Origin: a candidate division SR1 bacterium
GTDB lineage: Bacteria > Patescibacteriota > Gracilibacteria > Absconditabacterales > Absconditicoccaceae
Assembly: GCA_007115995.1 (NCBI GenBank)
Contig: SKJI01000036.1
Coordinates: forward strand, 1 to 32,119
DNA: 32,119 bases
Direction: 5' to 3'
Part shown: positions 9,148 to 20,112 of the stretch, piece by piece
How positions within the stretch are numbered: the stretch's first letter is position 1
How the letters are laid out: each line of letters opens with the position of its first letter
Position numbers and translations under genes: made by a program
Notes under the pieces: model-generated
What the model saw: the letters and a program-made list of their open reading frames with translations, nothing else
Databases searched by the model: none
What the model was told of the DNA's origin: nothing

Positions 9148-10758
9148 TTATGTATCTGTTTCAGTATTTTTTGTATCATTGAGTGGTTTCATGAGTGGGA
9201 AGAGTACTACATCTCTTAAATTATCTTGTCCAGTTAAAAGAGCAAGTATTCTTTCAAGTCACATTCATAATCAAGACTGTGGAGGCATTCCATATTCCAT
9301 CGCAAGCAAAAATTCATCATCACTACTGGTTGCTTCTTGATCTCACTGACTCATTGCTTGTGCTTGTTCGTCAAAATTAGCAGCTTGGACTGTTGGATCA
9401 ACAAGTTCTGAATATGCTTTTATGATCTCCCAACCATTTACTACCAGTTGAAATTGTTCTACTATAGCAGGATTTTTGTCACTTTGTCTTGCAAGTGGTT
9501 GCATCGTTTTAGGATAATTATACACAAATGCTGGACCAAGTATTGTAGGTCTTAGGACTTTCTTATACAGATAGTCAATGAGTGTTGTTGTTCATTGTTG
9601 CTCTATTCATGCTCGTGTGAATCATTGCTTTTTGATTACTTCTCTAAGTCTGTCAGCATCATTCATTCAATATTGTGTTATATCTATTCAGTTACTTGCT
9701 TGTTTGACTCATTCGATATAATCTATTTTTTGTCGTGGTGTTGTTCGATCAACCATACGACTTTTCCCGTCTTTGTCTTTGATAGGAATTGTTTTAGGTA
9801 ATCATAACTGTTCAAAAAGATAGTTAAACATATTTTCTGTAAAACGCATATTGTCTTTGTAGTTTCGATATGCAGCGTAATGTTCTACTTGTGTAAATTC
9901 TTGTAGATGTGATGGGTCAGATCCTTCATTACGAAAATCTTTCCCGATTTCGAATACTTTTTCAAATCTTCACACCGTTGCCATTTTAAGTGCTGGTTCA
10001 AATGCTATTCTTAAATAAACATCTAAATCATAGTCGTTATGGTGTGTTATAAATGGTTGTGCTGCTGCTCCACTTGCAGCATTTCCAAGTATTCATGTTG
10101 TTATTTCAATAAATCATTCTTTTTTGTAAAATGCTCTTAGTGCATCATAAAATTTAGTTTTAAAAAGAAATCTTTGATAAGTTTCGTTATTGAGTGTTAG
10201 ATCTAGGTATCTTTGACGATAGAGCTTTTCTTCATCTTTTATTCCATGCCATTTATCTCAAAGAGGTCTTAATGCTTTGCTAAGAAGTTGATATTCATTG
10301 ACAAATAAAGTTAGTTCTCAGTGCTTTGTTACAAAGAGTTCTCCATGTACTCACAGAAAATCACCTGTATCGATAAATTTTTCTACAAACTTATATGCAC
10401 TGATAGTTTTGTTTTCTATTGAGATTTCTTTGAGATTATCATGTCACGTCATGCATGTACATAAGTTTTTTACAAATGCAATTTGTATGTCGCCATATCA
10501 GTCTCTCAGCGTAGCAAAACTCAGTTTTCAATGAGTACGATACATCATAACTCTTCATGCTGTACTGTATGTAGATCATGATCATTTTGAAAGTAATGTT
10601 TCAGCATCAGAAAGATTTTTTTCATCTGATCAAAGAGTGATTAACTCTGCAATGGTATGAGTTTTATGAAAGCTATTTGCATATGGAATTATGCCTGCCT
10701 GCTTGAGCGCTGTAAGTTTATCAAGACGAGTTTGATATTCATTGCGTTGTTCTTGCAT
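9148..10758 (-). CDS. lysS: Lysyl-tRNA synthetase, class II
   Basis: A 536-residue protein. It charges tRNA-Lys with lysine. An N-terminal OB-fold anticodon-binding domain ([20 protein letters not shown]) precedes the class II core: YRQRYLDL, motif 2 [20 protein letters not shown], and motif 3 [26 protein letters not shown]. The lengths and order are normal. It heads a cluster with the TPR lipoprotein, half-UvrB, MazG-like and map genes. No clear promoter or ribosome binding site was found in the 400 bases upstream. Confidence 0.96.
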
Positions 10759-11119
10759 TAGCGTGCTATGTATAATATAAAAATTGGTCTATGCGTTTTG
10801 CAGTATCTGTATTTTATAATAATTCATGAAGAATATGTAACACAAATATTCTACCTGGTTATACTCATTTATACTGTTTCTGCAAGAATTCTTTTATTTG
10901 TTTTTATTCTATCGTTTATCTACAAGGTCGAGAGATTATCCGTATTTTTTATAATTTAATGAAACTCTGAAACATTACTTTTAAAAGGATTCTATACAAC
11001 AATTATGTGTCATTCTATTTATAGGATTAAATGTAACATAGAGGTTCCTTGAGGAAGGTGTTCATGCGGGAAATATTTTATTTCATCAAATTTTATCTCA
11101 TTTTCAGACCTTTCTTAAT
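10759..11119. other. Intergenic region without a recognisable gene
   Basis: About 360 bases upstream of lysS. A hydrophobic plus-strand frame exists but looks unlike a protein. On the minus strand a start-less frame around 11020-11115 contains several TGA-glycines (GKGDKIGGN), possibly a remnant. No tRNA, SRP or RNase P motif was recognised. A promoter for lysS is expected here but could not be pinned down. Confidence 0.5.
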
Positions 11120-11152
11120 AAAAAAAGCTGTTAATTACTAACAGCTTTTTTT
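11120..11152. terminator. Bidirectional-looking intrinsic terminator
   Basis: The arms AAAAAAAGCTGTTA and TAACAGCTTTTTTT pair perfectly around a 5-base loop. It lies 20 bases past the stop of the minus-strand thioredoxin lipoprotein gene and should end that transcript. Confidence 0.85.
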
Positions 11153-11172
11153 ATTTCATTTAAGTACTTTTC

Positions 11173-11790
11173 TTACTCTAGAAGATTTTCATCTTCTTCC
11201 ATTTCATCATTCATTTCTTCTTCGATTTCTTCCATTTCATCATCTATTTCATCTTCAATTTCTTCAACTGGATCATTATTGTCTTCATCTAGTATTTCAC
11301 TATCATCGTCTTGATCATCAACTACAGCAGGTTCAGGATCTGCAACAGGCACGGCTGCTCATTGATTTTGTCATTCTGGTTGATATTCACATCAAGCGAT
11401 TTGTGCAAGTCTTTCTACGTTTTGCGTTCAGGGATACAAATTATTATTGTCATCAATCCATGTAGGATATCCTCTTACTCAAGCACTTTGACATGTTCCC
11501 CTGTTTTGATCACAGTCTATAAAATCAATAAATTCAAAAGCGTCTCCAAACATCCTTTTTTGGTTTTGACAGTGTCCACACCATTCAGTTCAGTACATTC
11601 TAAGATTGTTGGCATTGATACATTGTGCTAATGATGCTAAATCTCATGCAACTGCTACATTTCAAACTGGTTGTTGTTGCGTTGGTTGATTGTTTGTAGA
11701 TACAGTTCATGGAGTACTAGTATTTGTACCACATCATGCTAATAGTACTACTCATACACTTAATACTCAGAGTGTTATAAATTTTTTCAT
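11173..11790 (-). CDS. Thioredoxin-like lipoprotein with acidic tail
   Basis: A 205-residue protein. The leader ends in the lipobox LLAGC (Cys20), whose glycine is TGA. A Thr/Gln-rich linker precedes a thioredoxin-like domain with RMYGTEWCGHCQNQKRMFG (Cys71 and Cys74), further Cys in IDCDQNRGTC, and the cis-Pro loop GVRGYPTW. This resembles the thioredoxin-like domain seen fused to or paired with VKOR disulfide enzymes. The last 60 residues are almost only Asp, Glu and Asn, with Met and Ile. It is probably an extracytoplasmic oxidoreductase. No VKOR or DsbB is in this window. A TTGATT/TACATT promoter lies upstream and a strong terminator downstream. Confidence 0.9.
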
Positions 11791-11821
11791 AAAGTTAAAT
11801 TACAAAATAAATTGATACTAA

Positions 11822-11849
11822 AATGTATTTAAAATGAAGAGTAAATCAA
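11822..11849 (-). promoter_or_regulatory. Sigma-70-type promoter for the thioredoxin lipoprotein
   Basis: On the minus strand TTGATT (11844-11849) and TACATT (11822-11827) are 16 bases apart, leaving 31 bases to the ATG. The smpB gene diverges from the same intergenic region. Confidence 0.45.
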
Positions 11850-11897
11850 TAATATAAAATAATAATCTATTTACAAACAAATAAAAATATTCATTAG

Positions 11898-12350
11898 ATG
11901 AGAACAATTCTTCATAATAAAAAAGCTTTTTTTGACTATACGATTATTGACACCCTTGAAGCTGGGCTTGTGCTTTTGTGACATGAAGTAAAATCGTTGA
12001 AATTTGGTCATTGATTATTGCAAAATGCTGTTGTTTCTTTTGCTGATAATGAATTACGATTACTCCAATGCTCTATACCATTATATGAAAAAACTCCTGC
12101 TCTTCTTGCATCGTCATATAATCCTAAACAAAGAAGAAAACTTCTTGTCACAAAGAAGCAACGTGCAAGATTGTATGAAAGAACAAAAAAAACTTGATTG
12201 CATCTCGTTCCACTCAAGATTATAGAGACGCATTGACGTGTAAAGCTTCATTTGTGATTATGAAAATTAAAAAAGAAAGTTCAAAAAAAACAGATTATTA
12301 AAGAAAGAGATACCAATATGTTACTCAAAAAAGAATTAAAAAAATATTAG
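11898..12350 (+). CDS. smpB: SmpB, tmRNA-binding protein
   Basis: A 150-residue protein of normal length. It binds tmRNA and rescues stalled ribosomes in trans-translation. The family signature is clear: NKKAFFDYTIIDTLEAGLVL, LGHEVKSLKFG, the RRKLLVTKKQ region, KTGLHLVPLKI and a basic C-terminal tail (KLKKKVQKKQIIKERD) that enters the ribosomal decoding centre. The tmRNA gene itself was not found in this window. It converges with rluD, with only 37 bases between the stops. The rescue role fits a genome with a changed stop-codon set, but that link is inference. Confidence 0.95.
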
Positions 12351-12387
12351 ATTTTTGCAGCTAATTTTTTCTATGGATTGTGCTTTA

Positions 12388-13314
12388 TTATTTATTATCC
12401 AGTGTTATAGTGCGCATCGTTCAGTCTATATCTTGGAAGTCTAATCTTACTGCACTGAGTTGTAATCACTTTTTATCCTCAGTTCCATAGAGATAGTCTC
12501 ATTGTATTGGTAGTCAGAGCTCACTCAGATGTACTCTGATTTGATGTGTTCTACCTGTAAGGATTTCAATCAAGAAGGTGACAGTATGATCAGTTTCTTG
12601 TACTATTGCTTCAAATATTGTAATACCATCTTTTGTTGTTGGACGTGGTGTTTTTGGTGTTACTGGTGCTTGATGGGTAAATGGTAGTTTTGTTTTAAGT
12701 GTGACTAAAAAATCCTCTGCAGCAGGTGTTTTTATTGCAGTTGCTCTATATCGTTTTTTGAGTGGAACTGCATGCTTGTCTGCTAGTGTCGTTGCTATAG
12801 ATTTTTGTTGAAAGAGCATTTTAAAGTGTTGAAGTCATATTTCAGTTTTTGCAATAATCATGAGCCCATTAGTTTCTTTATCGAGTCTATGAATAAGTCA
12901 TGCTCTTACAAAGCTTCACATTGATGGGAGTCACTGCTTATTGAGATAGTGATAGACTCATCATACTACTGAGCGTTGCTGCATATCCCATATACTATTG
13001 GGATGACTAATTACTCACTTTGGTTTGTTGAGTATTAGATAGTCATCACACTCAAAACATACATCAATACTCCATGCTGGTGCTTCTTGTAGAATACCTC
13101 AATCAATAAATCTTTTGAGTGATTCTATATAAACTCTATCTCATACAAGTACTTTTTGAGATTTTTTTTTACAGATGTATTGTTGCGAATCACGTTGTAT
13201 AAGCACAGCTCATCTTTTGATGATATGATGAAAAAAGTTTCTAGAATATGGTAATGTTTTACTTAGAAACTGATCAATTCTTTGTGGTTGTTGTACTACA
13301 GGTAGTTGTTCCAT
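12388..13314 (-). CDS. RluA/RluD-family 23S rRNA pseudouridine synthase
   Basis: A 308-residue protein. The N-terminal S4 RNA-binding domain (RIDQFLSKTLPYSRNFFHH) is followed by the catalytic domain with DYLILNKPKGVISHP and the active-site GLIHRLDKETNGLMIIAKT, where Asp145 is the nucleophile. The later LTGRTHQIRVHLSELGLPI and GDYLYG complete the RluA fold. S4 plus catalytic domain favours RluD-like activity on 23S rRNA, but RluC cannot be excluded. It is separated from the SufBD-like gene by 97 bases. Confidence 0.93.
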
Positions 13315-13411
13315 GTTTGAAAAAGTTATAAGGAAAGCAGTTTTTAGTAGCAGATTAGTTTTGAGTACTGATTATACGATAAGAGGAACTCATAAGAGAA
13401 ACTGTATATGT

Positions 13412-14026
13412 TTAAGCATTCTCTATTCATAATATATCTAGATAACGTTCAGTGAGTGAGCTAATATCTTGTGTGTTTTCTACTGGTTCTAATATATTTT
13501 TGATATATCATGTAATCATAAGTTTTTTGCTGACTGTATTCGGTAGTCATTTGGATTGTAGATAGAAAAGTTTTTGGGGATCTAATCTTTCAATTCTTGC
13601 TCAATGTGATGCTTTGACATCATTGGAACGTACATCAAGCATAGGAAGTGTTTTGAGCGTAACTTTTTCTCCTATAATAATATTTTCTTCTAAAAGATGT
13701 CATTCGGCCTTGATAATATCAGGATGAATTATAACTCATCAATCAATATGTGCATTACTTTGATCTGAGTATAAGGTGACTATATGAATAGAAGCAGAGC
13801 AATTACTATGTAAGAGGTGTGCGTTTATAGAACAACGTAGCGCTCAGATATTTGTAGCTAAGCACAAAACAGAGATGCTTGTTTGTGTATTTTCTTGAGT
13901 TGTTTGAAACTCATAAGTGATATCACTTTCACCATGCAAAACATACACAAACTGACTGTTGTGTTCTGTAAGTGGAATAGTTGTAGTTTCTCAATGATGT
14001 TGTAGTTCTTTGAATTGTAGGCTCAT
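13412..14026 (-). CDS. Minimal SufB/SufD-core protein
   Basis: A 204-residue protein. SufB and SufD, of 420 residues or more, form the scaffold of the SUF iron-sulfur cluster assembly machine. Only the beta-helical core and C-terminal helices are seen here: DGGVIIHPDIIKAEGHL, the conserved MLDVRSNDVKASHGARIERLD, and LFYLQSKGLPNTVSKKLMI. It is about half the usual length, lacking the N-terminal domain. No sufC, sufS or sufU lies nearby. It follows pheT by 12 bases and is probably co-transcribed with it. Short SufBD-like proteins could work as a homomeric scaffold; whether this one does is unknown. Confidence 0.85.
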
Positions 14027-14038
14027 GATAGAAGATGG

Positions 14039-16540
14039 TTATGATCTAAGAGTTCATCATGCTGCTTGCACAGCATTAATTGCTTTTTCCATGATAGTGT
14101 TGATTTGTTCTGTTGTTAATCATCATGTTCATGGAATAGTTATTGTGAGTGCACAGCTTTTTTTTCATGCTGGTATATTTGTACCCATATACAGATCGAA
14201 AAGCTGAATATTTGTGATTTCATCAACTGAGCTGAGCGCATCAGTAATAATACTATAAGGTTGTTCTTTTTCAATAAGAAAGTTGAGATCTCTTTTGATA
14301 AGCTGATCTTGAAGAGTATGATATGAACGTTGTGTCTTTTGCTTTCAGAGATCTTTGAGTAAGGTGTAATCTAATTCTGCAATAGATACTGTTGCATTCT
14401 CATCAATTTTATGTTCTGTAAGAAGTGATGGATGTATTGTTTGTATTGATCAGATGTGTACTGTATCTAAATAAATTTCAGCCTGTTGTTTGGGATGAAA
14501 CATATCATGATTTGTAGACGTGTATATTGGTGTGTGTTGTATATCTAGTTTTTGGAGGATATCAACTATAATTTCTTTTAGAGTACGAACTGGATGGTCT
14601 AATGGTGTTGTTGCTTTGGTATATATACATATCCCGAGCATATCATGTTCATAGTGTTCTCGATGTTTATTTCGTACTTTTCCTTGTTCATAACATAAGA
14701 ATGATTCAAAAAATGCAGCATTTTTTTCAGTGAGTTCTAAGAGTGACCATATCATTGTATCTCTAAGATAGTTTTGTTGATATTGTAATGGGTTTTTGAG
14801 TCTAAAAAGTCTCTCTGCAGAGCTTAGCTTACTTGTTATTCGTTTTTTGTTAAGTCGTGGATATGTTTCAACTTGTAGAGCTTTATACTTATTGACAAGA
14901 AGATCTTCGAGAATTCTTTTCTGTTTTGTTTCTTTACTTTGAGGTATAATATGCATTGTTTCTTTTCTCGATAGTGCAGGAATTGTATTGAATCAGATTA
15001 TTCTACCAATATCCTCAAGAAGGTCAGCTTCATTTGTTATATCTTCAGGAGCTCTTCGAATTGGTACATTGATGGTATTATCAAACACTTGATATCATAA
15101 ATGTTGCAAAATATTTGTTGCTGTTGTTTTGAATGATGTATCATAGTTCTCAGTTCCATATAGCATGGTAAAAATGCGTTTCCAGTCAATATCAATTTGT
15201 TCTATAACGTGCGTATTATTTTCTTCATTTATATATGTTTCTATACCGTTGATGGTATATGATCAGAGTGATTTTTTGGCATAGCTTAGTTCATCTAGAA
15301 ATAACTCTACTGTTGCTAATGTGTACAGTGGATTGATTGATTTTTCAAATCTTACTTGTGCCTCTGTTCTAAGTCATAATCTCATAGCTGTTTTTCTGAT
15401 AATTATTGGATCAAAATTTGCTATTTCAACAACGATATCAGTTGTTTCATCACTTATTCATGCACTATTACTTCAGATTATTCATGCAAGCGCTAGTATT
15501 TTTTGATCATCAGCAATTACAATATCACTACTTTCTAATGTATGTTTTTTTTCAAAGAGATCGGTAAATTCTTCTCATGGTTGTGCATTTCTTACAGTGA
15601 TACCTCATTGAATTTTCTTTTTGTCAAAAAAGTGGACCGGTTGTCCTGTTATGAGCATAAAAATATTTGAAAAATCTACCCAATTGTTTTTGATACCATA
15701 TCAGCAATCGATCAGTTGCAGTTTATTATAAAAATCTGATGGGGCAATAGTAATTGCACTAATATCAATACTACAATATGTATATACTCCATGTGCGGAA
15801 ATAGTTACAGGGATAGTATGTTTTTCTGCATGGGAGAGTAGTTGAATGATATGTCATGGTCTCATTTTTTCCTGGATTTTTTGTAGCGAGTTGAAGAGTA
15901 TTGCATCAGGAAATAATGCTTGCAATTCAAAGGCTAATCAAAAATGACCAAACATATCTGGTCTATGAGTGATGGTTTTGTTTTCTACATCCATGACTCG
16001 ATTTTCAAGTCGTGGGTACTTATCAAGTAGTGAAATTCATAGATCTTTGTCAGTTATATCATCAAATGATCATGCAGTCAAATCGTCTTGATATCAAGGA
16101 GATCATCTATACGTGTTGTTTTGTAGTACTCGAATACTATGATATCATAAATCATCTGCAATTCAAAGTTCTTCTTTGGAGCATATCATTCAGTTTGAGT
16201 CCTCTCCTCTCATTTTACGTGGTTCTATTGTGATTCAGATAGCAGGAAGATGTGTTGATGGTAACGCAACAGGTACGTATGTTCAAACTACCATATTGGT
16301 AGCTCACGTACAAATTTGGTATGTTCATTTATTTCAACAGTCAAGTTGGCAAATTACTAATTTATCTGCGTTAGGATGTTCTTCTACACGCATCACTTTC
16401 CCAATGACAACTCACTGTGGTATTGTTCTTTGTATTAACTCCTCAACTTCACAGGTTTTGATAATGAGTTCGTTTGCTATGAGTTCTGCATCTTTATTGA
16501 TTGAGCAATATCTACGTACTATTTGTTGTGAGTAAAGCAT
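14039..16540 (-). CDS. pheT: Phenylalanyl-tRNA synthetase beta subunit
   Basis: An 833-residue protein with the complete bacterial architecture. The N-terminal tRNA-binding OB fold (VIGKVMRVEEHPNADKLVICQLD) is followed by the B3/B4 editing region (HRPDMFGHFGLAFELQA), the B5 domain, the core (EADLLEDIGRIIGFNTIP) and the C-terminal FDX-ACB domain (SYHTLQDQLIKRDLNFLIE). With PheS, which is not in this window, it charges tRNA-Phe. The last codons include two TGA glycines before TAA 14039. A promoter TTGAAA/TATACT lies 39 bases upstream. Separation of pheT from pheS, usually an operon, is worth noting. Confidence 0.96.
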
Positions 16541-16579
16541 ATTTTTTTGAAATGTATAAAGGTATAGGTGATGTAATGG

Positions 16580-16607
16580 AGTATAGTTGTTTTCTCAGTA
16601 TTTTCAA
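16580..16607 (-). promoter_or_regulatory. Sigma-70-type promoter for pheT
   Basis: On the minus strand TTGAAA (16602-16607) and TATACT (16580-16585) are separated by 16 bases, 39 bases before the ATG. No T-box or leader-peptide structure is apparent in so short a leader. Confidence 0.5.
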
Positions 16608-16651
16608 ATGTATATAGGATATTCATGATACGATGAGAGAACACGATGCAC

Positions 16652-17341
16652 TTATAGTGGAAATAGTTTTGTACAATCATCAAGAGAATATTTTCAAATT
16701 GCTGTTCTTTTTAGTTGAGTGATAATTCATCACCGTCAAAAATGATTTCAGATTGTTTGTGCAATTGATCTAATATATGTTCACGATCAAACATGGCAAG
16801 CAATAGTCAGTAGTGGAAATGCATAGTTGCGTAGTGTTATCTTTTTGATCTCCATGCTTTGTTCTTTGAGTATTGGTTCTCCTGCTCTTGCATAGGTGTA
16901 CAGTTTTTTTCATGCGACCTTTTTTGCACTAAATGGAGTTAATAAAAGTGTGGGATTGCCCTGCAGAGTTCTTAGAAATGCTGTTAGCTGTTGTTGCGTT
17001 GGTATAGTTTTGTTGAAGCATTGCCGTCATCGTTTTTGGGCTTCATCGAGTGATAATTCTATTGTTTCAGTGTTCGCATGTCGTTTCCAGTAGTCGGTAT
17101 CTCGTGTATCGCTTCGTTGAGAGAGATCTATTGTAGCATGATACTGTTTGTCTAATCATACGAGTTCATGGAGTTTTTTTGTTCATTTTCAGACTCATAC
17201 AATCAGTAATCATGTTGCTAATGGATCAAGTGTTCATGCATGTCCAACTTTTACTCTTGGAGTATTTCTATAGAGTCTTTTTACTTTTCTTACTATATCA
17301 AAACTTGTATATCACCTTGGTTTATCGACAAAAAAAAGCAT
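16652..17341 (-). CDS. truB: tRNA pseudouridine-55 synthase TruB
   Basis: A 229-residue protein. It converts U55 in the T-loop of tRNAs to pseudouridine. The catalytic motif KVGHAGTLDPLATGLLIVGVG gives Asp39, whose neighbouring glycines are largely TGA codons. FVDKPRGYTSFDIVRKV and KQYHATIDL precede and follow it, and KKLYTYARAGE and GSGTYIRSIAQTIG complete the fold. It is shorter than many TruBs because the C-terminal PUA domain is absent. ATG 17341 lies inside the SFMLFFVDKP context, so the start is well placed. The gene starts 28 bases past the stop of the small membrane protein. Confidence 0.95.
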
Positions 17342-17369
17342 GAAGCTTACTGTTTTGAGTAAAATAAAA

Positions 17370-17786
17370 TTATTGAAGAATTCATAATGAGATGAGATCT
17401 GAGAGTCTTGTTTGAATAAACAGATCCCATGACTGTTGTGGTGTGAGTTCTTGTGGTGGTATGTCTTCTTGTAACACAATCTGTTCAGGCTCATCTACTT
17501 GTCTCGTTCTAAATCTTATAACGCGCTCTCATCTAAAAAGCTGTCCATTTTCGTGTCATAAAAAAAATGGCGCATACTCCCCTTCTAAATAGTTAATATA
17601 AAAGTTGCTTTTCCATGCTATTTCTTCAAGAATTCTTTGATTTGCAATTTTTACTTCATCAATCGATGCATCAATAGTTGTGTTGTTGATGATAGCTTGA
17701 ATACTATGATAACTAAAAAAAATGGTCAGAATGAATATTCAATATCTTCGATACGTTGTTTTTCTTAGGAAACGTTGATAAAACAT
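17370..17786 (-). CDS. Small membrane-anchored protein, unknown function
   Basis: A 138-residue protein. A basic N-terminus (RFLRKTTYRR) leads to a hydrophobic segment at residues 16-30 (YGIFILTIFFSYHSI), then a helical stretch with coiled-coil character (SIDEVKIANQRILEEIAW), and a C-terminal part rich in Glu, Gln and Pro. Size and topology resemble septum-type bitopic proteins such as FtsB/DivIC, but no specific motif supports that. It lies between obg and truB, 60 bases after obg. Confidence 0.7.
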
Positions 17787-17845
17787 AAGAGAGAACGAAT
17801 AAGAAGAATAAACTCGTTTTGGGAATGCTCGTCAATGTATTCTCT

Positions 17846-19339
17846 TTAATCTCGTTTTAATACAATTGGATCACGATGTGCATATGGTGAGTGAATGAGG
17901 AGAATATCTCATTTTTTTGCTCCACGTGCAAGTAATTGCTCACTAAGACCACGATCAGCACACTGCTTCCAAAACCATAGTTCAGCTTCATCATTTCATC
18001 GTGGTAGTATATATGCAAGTGGACATATATCTGGATGCTTAATATACCAAACCTTGAGGTTAATTGCAAGATATTCTTGTATATATCCTGCATCTATTAG
18101 TTTTGGTATTTGTTCATCTGTTTGTTCTTCAATACTTTCTGTTATTGGTTCTTGTATAGGTAGCTCCTTATAAAAAATCTCATGAGATTGATCGTGTTGT
18201 AGGGTTGTAATATTGATTACAGCTTTATCTAAAAATCCTTGTATTCAGTACATACTTCCTGCAGAGACAAAACTGATCTGTTTGCGCAGTTGGTCTGTTG
18301 TGAGTTTCACAGCACACTGCTCTTTAAAAAATGCTTGGAGCTGTTCAATAAATACCTGTAAAAATTCTTGTTGAATTTCTTGGTCAGGAACAAGATCGGT
18401 TTTATTAATAAGAAAACTGATAATTTTTTTGAAATATGTTATACCTTCGTTATTGTGTGCTTTAAGTCGTATAAGTCAATCTGTTGCTTCTAGAGCTATG
18501 GAAATAGATGTGTTATGTTTTTCTGTAGAGTATTCTTTACAATAAATCAAAAACTCATTGATGATCGTAATGAGTTCATGGATTCCATCTTCATATCTAT
18601 CTAGCGCACAAACAAACTGGAGTAGCGAAGATTTTATGATATGTCTGAGAAATGCAAATCATAATCATTTTCCTTTGTGCGCTCATTTGATGAGTCAGGG
18701 AATATCAATAGCTGAAAATGTTGTTCAGTTATGATTGATGATTCATAAGTTTGGAGTAATAGTGGTAAAGTGATACTCTGCTACTTGTGCTTTTGTGTTT
18801 GCTATTGCATTTATGAGTGATGATTTTCCAACTGATGGAGCTCATACTAGTGCCATATCCGCAAGTAGTTCTAATTCTAGTCTGAGGGTTTTCTTTTGGT
18901 GTGGTTCTCATAAGAGCGCAATCGTTGAAAATTGTTTTTGAGCATCAACAAAGTGTTTGTTTCAGAGTCATCACTTTCCTCATAAAGCTACCACACAGCG
19001 TTCTCATGCAGTTTCAATACTCCCCAAGAGTATGTTTTTATCAGCATCATAGATTTGTGTTCAGAGAGGGACAGGAAGAATGACGTCATCTGCAGCTTTT
19101 CCAAATCTATCTCTTCACTGCCCATTTTCTCATGCTTTTGCTTTGTATACCTTGTTTGTTTTATATCAGAGTAAGGTGTACTCATTGGTAGATCATTCTA
19201 TGATGATTGATCATCAATTTCATCAATCTCATCATGATGGTCATCAAAAAGCAACGTATTTTTCACGTCTTCCAGTTGCAGCACCGTCTCATCACTTTCA
19301 GGATTGTACCTTTATCGTGACGGTATCATAAAATTTCAT
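17846..19339 (-). CDS. obg: Obg/CgtA GTPase
   Basis: A 497-residue protein. It is a GTPase for late assembly of the large ribosomal subunit. The N-terminal glycine-rich Obg fold ([30 protein letters not shown]) depends heavily on TGA codons. The G domain has G1 GAPSVGKSS at 166-174, a switch I threonine pair ([10 protein letters not shown]), G3 DIPG and G4 NKTD. The C-terminal OCT domain ([26 protein letters not shown]) is present, as in many Gram-positive Obg proteins. It heads a run of co-directional genes with a small membrane protein and truB. It diverges from rlmH across 103 bases. Confidence 0.95.
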
Positions 19340-19442
19340 AGTTGTGTGATTAGTACAAAAAACTTATTGTATCTGCTTGTGTTTTCACTACTCTTTCAAG
19401 AAGTAGTTGCCAGTATAGTTATTTTTTTTCTTATTTCTAGTT

Positions 19443-19883
19443 ATGAATATTTCAATTGTATCTATTTCAGACTGAGATAAACATTTCCAAGATATCAGTA
19501 ATGATTATTTCAAAAGAATTCAAGCATTTTGTACCTTGAAGCGTATTAAGTCTATAAAGTATGGCCCAAGACATGAAATTATAGCAAAAGAGACCTTATT
19601 GCTGCAGCAAGCAATACCAGTCTGATCAAAAACTATCCTCTTATCTCATAGATGACCATCACGAACATCTGAAGATTTTTCTGCTTATTTAGAGAAGCAT
19701 CAACAAGTAACATTTCTCATTTGATGAGCATTTGGTGTCAATGAGGAGGTTATTTTACCGTCAGTTGATGCAACCTTATCGTTTGGCAAACAAACTATGC
19801 CTCACTGAGTTGTAAAAGTAATTTTATTGGAGCAACTTTGGAGAGCATATACGTTACAGATTTGAAAAAAATATCACTATTAG
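19443..19883 (+). CDS. rlmH: RlmH, 23S rRNA pseudouridine-1915 N3-methyltransferase
   Basis: A 146-residue SPOUT methyltransferase of normal length. It methylates pseudouridine 1915 in helix 69 using S-adenosylmethionine. The knot motif FLIGGAFGVNEEVI is followed by TLSFGKQTMPHGVVKVILLEQLWRAYTLQIG and the closing KKYHY, which match the family. RluD-type enzymes make the pseudouridine it acts on, and such an enzyme is encoded in this window (12388-13314). Stop is TAG 19881. Confidence 0.93.
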
Positions 19884-20055
19884 AGCTATGCATCTATTCT
19901 TTTTTCTCAGACTTTGCATGAGTATGTTCGTTCCACATAAATGTTCTTTGTCTCACTTCATAAATCATCGGTAAATTTGACAAGAATTACTTTATTCACT
20001 ATACTTAATAAGTGTATATTTTTTATGAGCGTTGCAGATTTATTTTTACTCTACT

Positions 20056-20064
20056 TGATATAAT
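20056..20064 (+). promoter_or_regulatory. Extended -10 promoter for the coiled-coil gene
   Basis: TGATATAAT is a perfect extended -10 element 48 bases before ATG 20113. No -35 element is well placed (a TTGCAG at 20032 is 21 bases away), as is usual for extended -10 promoters. The 229-base gap after rlmH holds nothing else recognisable. Confidence 0.4.
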
Positions 20065-20112
20065 CACTTCGCTTATCTACCAGTATAGACTTTATTATTT
20101 ATTCCCAATATT

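Noticed and set aside
10768-10959. A small hydrophobic protein upstream of lysS
   Set aside because: AT-rich sequence produces hydrophobic residues by chance; no start context, promoter or family motif supports it.
11020-11115. A minus-strand frame with several TGA-glycines (GKGDKIGGN)
   Set aside because: There is no start codon before an upstream in-frame TAA next to the terminator; at best a gene remnant.
19389-19407. Imperfect palindrome between obg and rlmH
   Set aside because: CTACT and AGTAG arms with mismatches are weak, and no matching -35/-10 pair was found with the usual spacing.
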